DNA of 64,000 nucleotides from Aradus depressus (Eukaryota; Arthropoda; Insecta; Hemiptera; Aradidae). Location of the stretch: positions 24,760,051 through 24,824,050 of the forward strand of contig OY759218.1 of NCBI GenBank assembly GCA_963662175.1, given 5' to 3'. Positions within the stretch are counted from its first letter, which is position 1, and each line of letters begins with the position of its first letter. The translations under genes were made by a program, and so were the position numbers. The notes beneath the pieces are model-generated. The model saw only the letters and a program-made list of their open reading frames with translations. It was not told where the DNA came from and searched no databases. This document shows, in pieces, positions 1 to 10,695 of the stretch.

Positions 1-423
1 TGCCATGTATTTGATTAAATAAACTCATTTTTGCCAAATTGTGACTTGGTCACTTTTGGCAGAAACCCCACGATATTCTAATAAAAAAAATAAGAAATGT
101 TATTAATTTTAAGATATGTTTATAGTCAAGTTGACCTCATGACCTGACATACCACAGTTAGAACTAGAATAAAACTTCTTCAACACTTTCACTGTAGGAA
201 GCCTGCTGACCTTGGCGTGCCCGCAGTGCTAGGTAGGGTGCGACTTACCATGTGCTGAATTCTTTTCGCGCCCGGTCACGGTACTTTTTATTTCAAGTTT
301 ACCATCACTATTTTTTTTTTTGGGGGGGGGGGGGGACAAGCTAGCGAATACATAAGATCATATGATAAGTATAAATGTTGATGTTTTAATTTATATATTT
401 TTTTATATATCCTAGGCCCACCT

Positions 424-918
424 TTGGCATTTGAGTCATGCGGTGTCTTGCAGCTTTATACAATAACGTCTATTTATCATGGGACATTGTACCCTGATCT
501 TGGACAGCGTCAAACAGCGCAGAGCAGGTCGGAAGGTGATCCCCCTCATTTACCCATTCATCCTGTGTTTCTCCTCCAGCAGGACTCCCCATCTCTTGCC
601 AGCAACTGGCCTCTTCTGGTGTTCCCTCAGCAGATCTTTGTAAGTCTTGTCAATCAGCTTCTTTGCAGTATCCAGGTTGATGGAGGTGATCGGTTGTTCC
701 ATCTGGGATCCTTTTTTAGCCAGCCTATCAACCTCTTCGTTGCCTGGGATCCCACAGTGGTTAGGGATCCATTGCAGAACTATAGTCTTCCCCTTTCCAA
801 GAAGCGCAAAGATCCTACGCCTGCAAAGCACCACATTCAGCGAAGTGTGCTGGTCAGCTCCCTGTTTAGTGAAGGACTTGATTGCGGCCTGCGATTTGTT
901 TTGATTAAACAGACTTAG
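424..918 (-). mobile_element. Non-LTR retrotransposon fragment, RNase H region (decayed)
   Basis: Read on the minus strand, about 90 codons at 550-834 carry the end of a retrotransposon RNase H domain: a WIPNHCGIPGNEEVDRLAKK block, which is the usual C-terminal RNase H motif of I- and Jockey-type elements. The flanking sequence continues in the same style but is cut by stops. There is no start codon of its own and no reverse transcriptase in reach, so this is a dead 5'-truncated or internal fragment. The plus-strand frame over the same bases is a shadow. Confidence 0.75.
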
Positions 919-1067
919 TTAATAATGTGGATATAAGCAGTTTAGCTATAAAGTGGCCTTGTCACAATACTGGCTATAAGTGTATGGGGCACGGCGGCCC
1001 AAGCCGGTATGGTGAAAGGGTTAAAGAATTAATATAAAAAAGTCGTCGGTAAATCACAGGAAACATA

Positions 1068-1461
1068 CTTCCCCAGAACGAATTAATCAATTAACTTTTC
1101 GCTCCTCCTCCAAAACCAATCGGCCTTTTGGACTAAAAATCAATAGTTGACTTACATAGAGGCTTCTGAATCCTCTTACTAAATTTTGTGTCAATAAATT
1201 CAATACGTCGGCAGTTATTTGGGTATATGGGTTGAGCCTCCTCGGATCCCCCTCTTTCCTTCGGCTGATTCTGATGAAAAATTAATAAGTGTCGTCCATA
1301 TGGGGTTTTGAATTTACATATGAAATTCCATGTCGATACTAGAGTATAACTAGAGTTATTATGTTAAGCCTCCCTCTAATCCACCTTCCCTCTGGCCGAA
1401 TTGGCTGAAAATCAATAGGTGTCGTCTTTATGGGTTTTTGAACACACATAAAATTTCGTTA
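1068..1461 (+). repeat. ACTTCCCC-family modular repeat, copy 1
   Basis: Begins with the family's left end (ACTTCCCCAGAACGAATTAA), then runs through modules with a CGGCAGTTATT core, a 'CCGATT..GCTGAAAAT' stretch and 'AATAGGTGTCGTC'. It breaks off where the foldback element at 1462 begins, so that element may have inserted into it. Related pieces recur through the whole window. Confidence 0.7.
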
Positions 1462-2212
1462 ACATTCGTCTCAAAAACACGATTTTCACGTTTTTTCGAT
1501 TAGTATATTAAAAACTGAAATTTTTTCGATTTTATTGTTATTTTTCTGTCAAATTCTAATTCCAAGTCGTGCCCCACTTAATTACAAGTAATATCATCAT
1601 AAAAATACATTATTTCAAGTACTTAGAAGTTAATCAAGGAATATTAATTATAGAAAAAATGACAGACGAGAAATAAAAATTATTCAAAATGCTACCATTG
1701 CGTCAGATTTCAATGCGGATTGATGCGTGGAAATAATCTTGATATGCAGAAAATCACCGGATTCTGACAACCTAGTTTTTCGAGTACCCAAACTAAATTT
1801 TGAAGCTACTAATTATACAGAGTTATTAGGAGTCATTACTCCTTTTTCAATTTTGTCATATATTGATTAAAATTGCACACTTTTTTAAATTTCAATTTCA
1901 CTTATATAAAGAATTTACACTAATTTTCATCAAATTTTAAAATACTAAAGTTATCCGCATTAAAATCTGACGCAATGGAAGCATTTTGAATAATTTTTAT
2001 TTCTCGTATGTCATTTTGTCTATAACTAATATTCCTTGGTTAACTTCTAAATACTTGAAATAATGTTTTTTTATGATGATATTACTTGTAATTAAGTGGG
2101 GCACGACTTGGAATTGGAATTTGACAGACAAATAACAATAAAATCGAAAAAAATTTCAGTTCTTAATATACTACTCGAAAAAGCGTGAAAATCGTGTTTT
2201 TGAGACGAATGT
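1462..2212. mobile_element. Foldback element with about 250-bp inverted arms
   Basis: The left arm (1462 to about 1720) and right arm (about 1954-2212) are near-perfect reverse complements. Both begin ACATTCGTCTCAAAAACACG and end close to a TTGCGTCAGATTTCAATGC motif, leaving a unique AT-rich centre of about 230 bp. No coding capacity is visible. I could not see a convincing target duplication, because the right flank (GGGACCCC) does not match the left. It is either a non-autonomous DNA transposon or a foldback element. Confidence 0.75.
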
Positions 2213-2453
2213 GGGACCCCCTAAAGCATCGACAATAGTTTGTTTGATATTCTGTTATTGTTTACATGTCAAATACTTTCGATTTTTCGTAGGGCCATCA
2301 AATTAAAAAATTTCGATACACCCTAATATATATATAGTTGCTATATATAGTTTCATTTGTCATAAATAGATATGCATTTACAGCTACATAAATGTGGCTG
2401 TTTTCATTTTGGTCCCACTGTGCACTGCTGCGGTGATCCGCCACTGGATACCA
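2213..2453. other. Unassigned AT-rich DNA
   Basis: No gene, splice-bounded exon or recognised repeat is visible here beyond a short TATATATA run near 2330. Confidence 0.5.
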
Positions 2454-2492
2454 TTAATAATAATAATAATAGCCTTTAATTTGCTTCCTTAG

Positions 2493-2526
<34 letters not shown>

Positions 2527-2665
2527 GATATACATTTATATAAATTGGAAACTAGGCCCATCTTTGGGCATAGGCCTCTCCCATTTTCTTCCATGCACTC
2601 CTGTCCCAGGCCGATCTGTGCCAGAGACTCCCCACTATCCTGTCCAGATCGTCCCGCCACCGGAT
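2454..2665 (-). mobile_element. 3' end of a non-LTR retrotransposon with (TAA)n tail
   Basis: On the minus strand the sequence encodes a short GRSGQDSGESLAQIGLGQ-like stretch ending in [14 protein letters not shown], followed at lower coordinates by an ATA/TAA trinucleotide tail (2454-2526). A very similar copy with the same tail type lies at 56545-56740. The short length and repeat tail fit 5'-truncated copies of one non-LTR family; TAA tails are typical of I-like elements. Confidence 0.7.
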
Positions 2666-2793
2666 ATGGATACCATTACCAATCTACAAATGAAAGTGCT
2701 TAAATAAATGCACCATATGAAAAATAATATTAATGCTCCGAATAATACTTTCATTTGTGTTACTTTTTTTAATTTGTACACACATTTTTTTAG

Positions 2794-2946
2794 ACTTGTA
2801 AGAGATTACTGATTCAAAAGAAAACATATGCAAAAACAATGTACACAGACGTTAAAAAAACTTCTATGTCAGAAATTCGGGGTCAAACGGCTTCAGAAAC
2901 TCAATTGACTTTGAAACAGGTTGTAAAGAAATTCAGGGATATGAAA
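2794..2946 (+). CDS. Exon of unrecognised lysine-rich gene (first visible)
   Basis: Acceptor TTTTTTTAG precedes 2794 and donor GTACGT follows 2946. The exon is 51 codons in phase 0, rich in Lys, Thr and Gln. It contains two in-frame ATG codons, but the open frame reaches the acceptor, so it is treated as internal. Translation from the ATG at 2839 remains possible if the upstream part is untranslated. Confidence 0.6.
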
Positions 2947-5900
2947 GTACGTTATTATAATTTTTTTATTTTTCATAAATCAAAACCAACATTTTACAGA
3001 AAACTAATCTCAAAAATGGCTCTTAACGAATTTCGTAATTTTATTTTGTGCACTACTCCAGTGTACAAAATAAAATTACGAAATTATAGAGGACTCCCCT
3101 CTATAGGCAAAATATGGTTAAAATATTTTCAGTTGTTCGTTTTTATAAATACATTTGTAAGGGGGGGGGATTATCCGTTTCAGGTCAAAGACTATATACC
3201 TAAGTGGTTTTTAGCTTTTGGTGGTTTAAATGTGTAAATGTTTATAATGTATGCAACACTTGTCTCTTTGATGTGAAAGCCCTGTGTCCTACAAATGTTT
3301 CCAACAAATGTGTTCATCACGTGTTGCGTCGCATGTCGCTCCGGTGTGAAAGCCACCTTATATTTCGAATCTACCTATATATTTTTTTGTTTCTTGAATT
3401 TTACCGCTTGAGTGAAAATAACGGTGTTGAATAAGATTTTTGAGTTGCGAAAGAGGGGTGAAAGAGGTGGGGAAGGAAGTGGTGGGGCGGAGAAGGTGAA
3501 ATAAACTTTTTATTCTTTGTCCGGACAAATATACTGGATATAACACGTAATCAGCTTCAGGTAGAATTATATAAAGTAGAATTATTAATGAGTTAATTAA
3601 AATAAATTTAATGAAAAAATGCGTGAAAAAACAAGAGTGGAGAGCCATGCTACCATGGCAACGAGATCAACAGGATAACAATTATTTAATACTGGGAACA
3701 CTCTTAAATCAGTAGTAGGCAACACATTGATGCCAATCGATCGGTCGATCGCAGTCTCAAGTGACAAGTCGGTTGGATATTATTGGACAAATATAGTCGT
3801 TCATGGCAGCTACGCCCCACTCTACACGCTGTCAAGCTATCTCCTTAAATATACTCCACAACTACTCCCCAAGAAGTTGTAATACCTCCACAGATATCCA
3901 CCCCGCTCAACTTCTCCGGTTTTTTGTTAAAGATTAAAGTAAATAAAAATTAAAGTTTAAGATTTTAAAAGTAGCTCTCTGACTTGGACTTTTCAAAGGC
4001 TATTGATAGCCCTATGTGAAAGTTTCGTGCAGCTCGAACCTGCTTATTTTATTTCTCTGAATTAAGTGCAGTATTTTTTGTTCTTCTGTATCTACTGGAC
4101 ACCTAAACTGACAATGTTTCCCACTGTGCGCAGCAGACTTTTAGGTTTATCAGTAAAAAGTATTATATTTTAATAAAATTGTAATTCGGTTTGCTTAATT
4201 TTCGTGGTACTGTTTATGCTAACTTCTCCTGGATCGATTTTAATAAAATTTTGCTCAATATATGTCTTAAATTGAAGAAACAATTTTCAAAAGTGCGAAA
4301 AATTGCAGTAGTTTTTTGGATATTGAGTAAAATATTAACATATGAGGCAAAAACGTTTGTCTCGAAATAAAGAGATAAGACGAACGTATTGCATATCGTT
4401 TTGAAAGCTAAGGAATTTGAAATATTTCGGGTTTTGACCGAAAATTGGTACACTTGCACTTAAAAAAAAACGTTGTTACTACAAATCATGCCTAATTTCA
4501 TTTTATTTTTTTCAGATATCTAAAACGGGAATGGATAAAAGAGTAAGGTATGATAAACAATGGAAATTACATTGGGTAGATTCACCCACTTCTTTTTTTT
4601 TCTTAATTTCTTAGTTTTCAAATGTATTCTTACATAGTTCGTTTCTGTTTTAGATTTGGAAAAATAGAAATTTTCTATATTCCAGACAAAAATGATGCAA
4701 CCAGATATAAGTTACCACTGAAGAGTGTAGTCGGCCGAATCCCCACTCCAATAGTATGTATTTTTTTTATTTTGTAATGTAAACACGAGTTATTTTTTAA
4801 TAAAGAATATCTAAAATCGGCACACACAATTAGTAAATTTGATAACAGTATGAGAAACAGTAACAGTAAAAGAAAATAATAAAGTAAAAATTAATCAAAA
4901 TCTAAAGTGACAAACAAATTATGTCAAATGGAAGCTATAAATAAAAATAAAATAAAAACAAATAAATAAAATAATTGCTTTGATAAACACGTGATAAAAT
5001 ATATACAAAATGAAAAATAGGTACCTAATAGTGAACTAAAATAAAATTATCATATGACATATATGTCATTGTCTGTCAACCGGTCCACCCCTTCTTCAAA
5101 ATTGAGGGCTACCAAAATATTTCTTATTGGTTTCAAAATGAAGTACAGTGGAATCCGCTTATTAGAATCACATCGGGACCACCGTACTTTGAACCTAATA
5201 AACGGACGATTCTAATAAACGGATTAGGTGGGGGGGGGGGGGGGGGGGGGAGAGAGAGAGTGAGAGAGAGAGAGAGAAAGAAAAATATAAAAATTAGGTA
5301 GGCATGAAAATTTTCCCATGAAATGTATTTAAAAAATCGAGGTACATAATACGAACAAAATAGGTCAAAAAATCGTCAATAAAGAAACTTTATGTACATA
5401 TTTACAGTAAAAAGTTAAGGTTTTGAAAAATATTTGTCGATTTTACTTTGCCTTAGAACGTTCGAAAGCATGTTTCGAATGTACCCCTCGTATCTATAAT
5501 GATCGGCAAAGGTCTGACCATAATGTTGGACGCCTCTTCTTAGCAAAGCCAGGGCTACCAATATGTCCATAGGTTGAATAAGGGAGGTGGTGTTTGTTGG
5601 CAAGAAAACCACATTGATCTTTTTCAAAGTAGGGAGATTATTATGGGCAGTGCAGTTATCGATAAGCCAAAGTATGGTGCATTGAAGTGTTTTGTCCCAA
5701 TCTTGTAGCCACTTTGAAAAAATTAACGACGTCACCCACGCATTCTGATTAGCAGCATACTCTACTGGAAGGGTTTTCACTCCCTTAAAACATCGGGGGT
5801 TGTTACTTTTTCCAATCACAAGAAGCTCACGTTTTTCGCCACTCATACTCGCATTTACTATTAATTATGGCTTTACTCTTTTCCGTTTTTCAGAGAATAG

Positions 5901-8362
5901 TCAGAAACTAAAACTGTTTACGCAAGTGTTATTTTTCCCCGAATACCGACCTTCCGAGAAACATCCTATTTTCCTATCTCGAAACCTCATTCTGCGTTCA
6001 TGATTGAACCCTTAAACCGGACATTCATTGCTAATAAGCGGACAAAACTCACTGTATTTTGCCGATCCGTTCCAGCGTGTTTTGATGCTAATGTGCGGAT
6101 ATTCCTATTAAGCGAATTGCTAATAAGCGGATTCCACTGTATATGGGTACTTTAGAAAGCAGAGTGGCATCTTTCAAAATCCAAGATGACTGACCTAATA
6201 TAACTGCTGAAATAACAATAAAATGTAAATTACCAAATGAAATGTACTTAACTGGTGCCACATATTAAATTTGAACAAAAGCTAACGAATGCATTATTAA
6301 TCCCTATATATTTAAGGTAACAAAAAACAGGAAAAAATCGTCCATTATATTGTTACAAAAAAAAAAAAAAATTTGAAAATGATGCTCGTTTCTTAACACC
6401 TTTAAAATTTCGAATTTTTCAGTGAAGGGATCTCACTCCCTGCCCCCCCATCCCTCCTTTTTATTCTGATTCTACCCAGCATAAGAATATTATGAACGAA
6501 TTTAGATGCCAAGAGACAAATATCGTCACCAGTTTAATAATTTCAATAACTATTTTGAATATAATGATCCATTTTTAACATCTAATTCCCTCCTTCTCTT
6601 TGGCCGATTTGGCTGAAAGTCAATAGGTGCCATCCTTAGAGGGTTCTGGATACACATATAAAATTTCGTGTCAATACATTCATTACTTCGGAAGTCATCG
6701 TGTACACAGATACACACACAGAAAGAAATTTTGTTTTTCATTTTTGATACCAGGAGGTGGGAAAACATGAAATTCCGTTGAAAACTTAACATCGAATTTC
6801 TGACCGATTACATAAATTATCCTATACTTCGTATGGCTGGGGAAGTAATTTATACTTACTGATAAATAAGTATAAAAATTTCTTTATATATTTAAAAATA
6901 TTATTTCAAATTTCAGCCATCTACAACACAGTTAATATTAGCAGCTTTAAAAGCTTCATCAAAAACTGAAAAACTCGCACAAACCGTCGTAAAAATTAAT
7001 AAAATTAAGCAAAGGATCCAGTTTGTTATAAAAATAATTTTAAAAAAGCTTTTTCATGTTACGGTAACAAAAGTTAAAAAAACTAGAAAGAACTTTTATA
7101 AAAAAAGGAAGCTAACACGGGATCATAATCCACGAAGCATTTTGAAAAGAGTTTGTGGTGAGTAATATTATTATTAAAAAATAATACTTCCTGGTTTGAC
7201 TTCCAACTATGTTGTGTTGCTTATACCTTAGTTAAGGATAACATCTTTATCATAATGGCGACGCAGGATAAAACGGGCAATGGGAAAAGGGAATGTAGAC
7301 TACGTTGTGCTAGTGGACGGTAAGAGTCCAGGAGCGGGCTCAACCCAGCCGGAGGTCCCGCAGCTTCAGGGGCTGGAGAAGTACAAGAGCACGACCAACA
7401 GAGGCCGTCTCCAGTGGAGAGGATGCGGTAGGCGGGACGATTACCCGGCCAGTGTCCAGATATGGCGGAACTCTCAAGACACCGGACTGGTACGGTAGAG
7501 GTCAGCTCTTTTGAAAGAAGCGACTTACGTTCGACTCCGAAAGAGTGCATTGAATAAAAAACATGGGGTACTTAGTATATTGATCACAACTATCCAGAAC
7601 CCAGTCGCGCCCCCATGCCAGTGAGTCTTATAGTTCAAACACTACTCAAATGATTCATAATGCGGTTATTAGTAGTCCGAACATCTTGAAGAATATACAA
7701 TAGAGTACTGAGTGGTCCCGAGTGAACCCAATTTGTTTGTCATCATCCGTCACCGTATCGACCCCTGGGGGGGGAGACACAACGACTGCGACGCTCCCCG
7801 AGAAGCCACGAACCCCGGCGGAGGACAACCCACTGTCGAGGAGTGTGGAGATGAGCGGTGGGAAGAGGCCGCGGGAGGAGGCGAGGCCTGGCGTCAAGAG
7901 CGCCAATCCCTTCGAGATAGACTTGACTAGTACGGCCAAGGAGAACGGAGCTAGGAAGCAAACCCCCCCCCCCCCCCCCACTGGCTACTTCCCTGAAGGA
8001 AGCATTCCTTTCTGCTTATGTTTTTTTTTCTCCTTAATTTTCGTCACGAAAAATTGTTTCTGATTTTATTTTAAAATAAAAATTTATTTTTACCCACTTC
8101 TTTTTCAGGCGCATTGGAGTTTGCAGAAGAGCTAACTTTTATGATCTACTTTACTCCTTTCAAATTCATAAACTCCTTCACGCTAGGCCCATACGCTGAT
8201 GTTCTGTTCAAGCATGTTACTGAACCCCATGTCTTCCCATTACCATTCCCAGCCATCAAGAAATTTTGGGATTTCATAAACAAACATCAACCTCCTCTGG
8301 TGTCACCATGGAAACGCAAGGCCTACAGACCATGGGCTACGACTAATACTCGAAAATGTTGA
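2794..8362 (+). CDS. Unrecognised lysine-rich protein, 3' part of gene (5 exons)
   Basis: Exons are 2794-2946, 4516-4547, 4654-4753, 6917-7157 and 8109-8362. All internal ends have AG acceptors and GT donors, and the phases (0, 2, 0, 1) join into one frame of 259 codons plus TGA. The first exon starts at an acceptor, so the start codon lies upstream and was not found in the window. The product is basic. It has an RVRF motif created across the exon 2/3 junction, followed by GKIEIFYIP, then a Lys/Arg-rich stretch in exon 4. The hydrophobic/aromatic C-terminal region of about 84 residues is rich in Phe and Pro. I do not recognise the family. RVxF is the known docking motif for protein phosphatase 1, but its use here is only a suggestion. 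Introns 3 and 4 hold a Tigger element and a retrotransposon-like block, and a Helitron begins 42 bp after the stop. Confidence 0.65.
4516..4547 (+). CDS. Short exon of unrecognised lysine-rich gene
   Basis: A 32-nt exon between TTTTTTCAG and GTATGA, encoding ISKTGMDKRV plus two bases of an Arg codon. It is too short to be found as an open frame. Support comes from phase compatibility with both neighbours and from the basic residues continuing into the RVRF motif. Confidence 0.55.
4654..4753 (+). CDS. Exon of unrecognised lysine-rich gene, completes RVRF motif
   Basis: 100 nt between TCTGTTTTAG and GTATGT. Its first base completes the Arg codon of RVRF, followed by GKIEIFYIPDKNDATRYK and a VVGRIPTPI end. 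The donor leaves phase 0. Confidence 0.65.
5146..6139 (-). mobile_element. Pogo/Tigger-type Tc1-mariner element, internally deleted
   Basis: Terminal inverted repeats (CAGTGGAATCCGCTTATTAG at 5146 and its complement ending at 6139) are flanked by TA on both sides, the expected target duplication. Inside, on the minus strand at 5415-5846, lies the C-terminal half of a Tigger-like DDE transposase. It shows GEKRELLVIGKSNNPRCFKG, LIDNCTAHNN with the second catalytic Asp, and FLPTNTTSLIQPMD. Several G-runs and GA repeats follow the left end. At 994 bp it is far shorter than a complete element. It sits in intron 3 of the plus-strand gene. Confidence 0.9.
5415..5846 (-). pseudogene. Tigger/pogo transposase fragment (DDE domain)
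   Basis: 143 codons on the minus strand matching the central and C-terminal DDE region of Tigger-like transposases (DNCTAH and NTTSLIQPMD blocks). The N-terminal CENP-B-like DNA-binding half is missing and the usual QPMDQG reads QPMDIL, so the protein is not functional. Confidence 0.85.
6420..6845 (+). repeat. ACTTCCCC-family modular repeat, copy with right end
   Basis: Contains the family's right part: 'AAACATGAAATTCCGTTGAA', 'TTTCTGACCGATTACATAA' and the terminal CTTCGTATGGCTGGGGAAGT at about 6826-6845. The left end is missing. It lies in intron 3 of the plus-strand gene. Confidence 0.7.
6917..7157 (+). CDS. Exon of unrecognised lysine-rich gene, basic region
   Basis: 241 nt from AATTTCAG to donor GTGAGT. 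It encodes 80 residues with many Lys/Arg (for example KKTRKNFYKKRKLTRD), suggesting nucleic-acid binding or nuclear localisation. It ends in phase 1. Confidence 0.7.
7256..7990 (+). mobile_element. GC-rich block resembling the 5' end of a retrotransposon
   Basis: This stretch inside intron 4 is much richer in G and C than its surroundings and has short open frames such as 7722-8063 (TPGGGDTTTATLPEKPRTPAED...). The proline/glutamate-rich frame, C-tract and sharp compositional edges fit a retrotransposon 5' region with the start of a gag-like ORF1, but no diagnostic motif was found. It could also be another GC-rich insertion. Confidence 0.35.
8109..8362 (+). CDS. Terminal exon of unrecognised lysine-rich gene
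   Basis: Acceptor TTTTTCAG precedes 8109, and the phase completes a Gly codon. 83 codons then end at TGA (8360-8362). The sequence is well ordered, with FTPFKFINSFTLGPYADVLF, HVFPLPFPAIKKFWDFINKH and PWKRKAYRPWATTNTRKC. Only 42 bp separate the stop from a Helitron, so the native 3' UTR and poly(A) site have probably been displaced. Confidence 0.75.
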
Positions 8363-8404
8363 ACATAATATTATTTATTATAGTTATATTATTATATAAA
8401 TATA

Positions 8405-9614
8405 TCATATATATATATATATAAAGCTGAAAATGTCTGTGCGTTGTACCGCTATAACTCACGAACGGCTTGATGGATTTGATTAATTTTTTTTTTAATT
8501 AAGAGAACCAGTGTTCATCGGTGGCCGTGGAAATACGTCAGGACTTCAGGATAAACTGCCGACAGATCGCGGGTTAAAAGGCTGCGTCAGACATTTGCAG
8601 ATTAACGATTACATGTATAAATTTGCGCCGGTTCCGAAGGGAGACGCTGTGAAAGGATTTGACATAGGTACTATAGATATAAATATATATATGTACACTA
8701 GAATTTGCGTAAACATCGCAATTTTCCTTCTAAATTTACAATTATGTATTATAATGTTTGTATATTTTTTTGCAGAAGAGTGCGTTGCTGATCGTTGCAG
8801 TAAGGTTCCGTGTCAACATGGCGGAAAATGTCTAACTTCCGGTGAAACGGCTGTATGTCTTTGTCCTCTAGGCTTCATCGGCGATCTTTGCGAAACCAGA
8901 CTCGACTTATTGGTAATTTAATCATCATCATCAAATATAAAAAGCTGAAAATGTCTGTGCGTTGTACCGCTATAACTCACGAACGGCTTGATGGATTTGA
9001 TTAATTTTTTTTAAATTTGTTCGTCATCGTCTGTGGAAGGTTATAGGCGTATTAGTACCTCAATATCTGGTCCATCCCAGCATCCACCCACGCAATCTTT
9101 GTAACTCAAAAACCACTGCAATGATTAATGAGGAATCTTTTTGAATAGATAAGTTTTATCTACCGGAAGGTTAAGGTCTATTTTTTAATCAACCCCTGGT
9201 CCATCCCAGCATCCACTCACGCAATCTTTGTAACTCGAAAACCATTGCAACGATTAATGAGAAATCTTTTTGAATAAATTAGTTTTAGCTCCAGGATGGT
9301 TGAAGTCTATGTTTTAATCAACCTGGTGGTCACAAGCGTTCTCAAGTACGCACTGGCTAGGACGTCCACTGATGCTAAGTATTCACTAGCTGTGGTTTCC
9401 GCCGTTGAATGGCGCGTACTAGCCATGGTGCCCAGGGGTCCTAAAAACTTACTAGCTGGGATGTCTGCCGTTGAAGGACTATAAGCGTTATTCCTTATGA
9501 ATAATTGAAAATTATAACATCATGAATGTACTATTGAAGAATTGAAATGATTCGAACGAGAGATATTAGGAGAAAAGTCAAAGTTCCCCGGGCAACGCCG
9601 GGTATTACTGCTAG
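8405..9614 (+). mobile_element. Chimeric Helitron carrying captured LamG-gene exons
   Basis: The element starts with TC directly after an A and ends in CTAG directly before a T, the known A|T insertion rule of Helitrons. The last bases form the hairpin CCCGG-GCAACG-CCGGG about ten bases before CTAG. Layout: a first Helitron 5' end (8405 to about 8502), a 428-bp host segment (8503-8930), then a second 5' end at 8931 running to the 3' end. The second part has extra 33/66-bp repeat units (about 9294-9485) like those of the 4.7 kb element at 42401. There is no Rep/helicase gene, so it must have moved in trans. Confidence 0.88.
8503..8930 (+). pseudogene. Captured partial exon 6, intron 6 and exon 7 of the LamG/EGF gene
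   Basis: As far as I can align by eye, both exon parts are identical to the reverse complement of 22756-23185; the clear difference is in a TA-repeat within the intron. Copied are the last 165 bp of exon 6, the intron with donor and acceptor, all of exon 7 (an EGF module with six cysteines) and 15 bp of the next intron. The 5' 25 bp of exon 6 and its acceptor are absent. A frame runs 8511-8921, but it includes intron sequence and has no start of its own. This is a recent duplicate, not an independent gene. Confidence 0.9.
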
Positions 9615-10170
9615 TATTTTTATAATTTGGAACTGGGTTTTAATATTTTAATAGTAATAACTCGAAAACATTACAACATTAGAAGAAAATATACTGGACG
9701 TAAGTATTTCTTAAGAAATAGGTCTGACCAAATCTATAAATAACAATTTTTTTCTATTTATTTTAATTTTACTTATTTTTTTTTTTGATCTATAGTGGAT
9801 GCGGTACATAGAATGTAACGTGCGAAATTGTATTGGAATATGCCACTTGGAACACGGGTTGGGTATTTAAAAAACAACAATTTAGAGACATAAATTTTCG
9901 AGTAGAACCAAAATAGAGCTGTTTTCTAAAGTCACAGCTGCCCGAAAAACTGAGGAGTTGCGCTTCAAATTCATTCGTCCGAATAAATATACATTAATTT
10001 CTATAGACATAATTTCCATCGATCCATGGACCTCTCCTTCCTAGACTCCACTGTACCACTGGAGAGTGTCCGACACTTCTCGCCATTCTTTTTCGTCCGC
10101 TAATCCTATTTCGGAAACGCTAATGGCCATAGTAGCCTTTCATTAAAAGAAAAAAAAACTGTTTTAATTA
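9615..10170. other. Unassigned intergenic DNA
   Basis: AT-rich, with no open frame or splice-bounded exon that I can support. No recognised repeat ends were seen. Confidence 0.4.
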
Positions 10171-10174
10171 ATTT

Positions 10175-10695
10175 ACAACGATACAAAATTTCGTATGTAG
10201 CTTCAAAATCCCATAAGGACACCTATTAATTTTCAGCGGAATCGACCGAAGGGAAGGGGTGCTCGTCTCAAAAACGCCAGTTACTGCCAATGTAATGAAT
10301 GTATCAACATGAAATATATTATATTTAAATTCAAAACCTCATAAAGATGGCACCTTCTAATTTCCCACAAAATCGGCAGAAGGGAAGGGGGATCAGAGGA
10401 GGGAGACTCGACTCAAACCCCTAATAACTGCCGATGTAACGAATGTATCGACACAAAATTTAGTATGAGGATTGAGAAGCCACTATGTAAATCAAACATT
10501 GCGTTTTAGCAAAAACGGTCAATTGGCATTGAAGGGAGAGCGAAAACGTAATTAATTCTTACTGGGGAATTACATAGCCGGTGATTCACTGTTTTTTTTT
10601 TAAATTCAAGAAGTCGGAAAGCATGAAATTCACTCAATATGGAATTTCTGACCGATTACATAACTTCCCCACACAACGTATAGCTGGAGAAGTGA
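10175..10695 (-). repeat. ACTTCCCC-family modular repeat, mostly minus orientation
   Basis: Read on the minus strand it shows the CGGCAGTTATT modules and, near 10500-10590, the left-end sequence next to CAGTGAATCACCGGC. A plus-oriented right-end piece (TTTCTGACCGATTACATAACTTCCCC) follows at 10610-10695, so two pieces meet here. Confidence 0.6.

Noticed and set aside
313..336. T-tract followed by a G-tract as a regulatory or structural element
   Set aside because: Homopolymer runs, likely slippage and possibly inaccurate in length; similar runs occur at 5230-5252 and 7965-7980.
8511..8921. Plus-strand frame with EGF sequence as an independent gene
   Set aside because: It is the captured Helitron copy of exons 6-7, reads through the intron and has no proper start.
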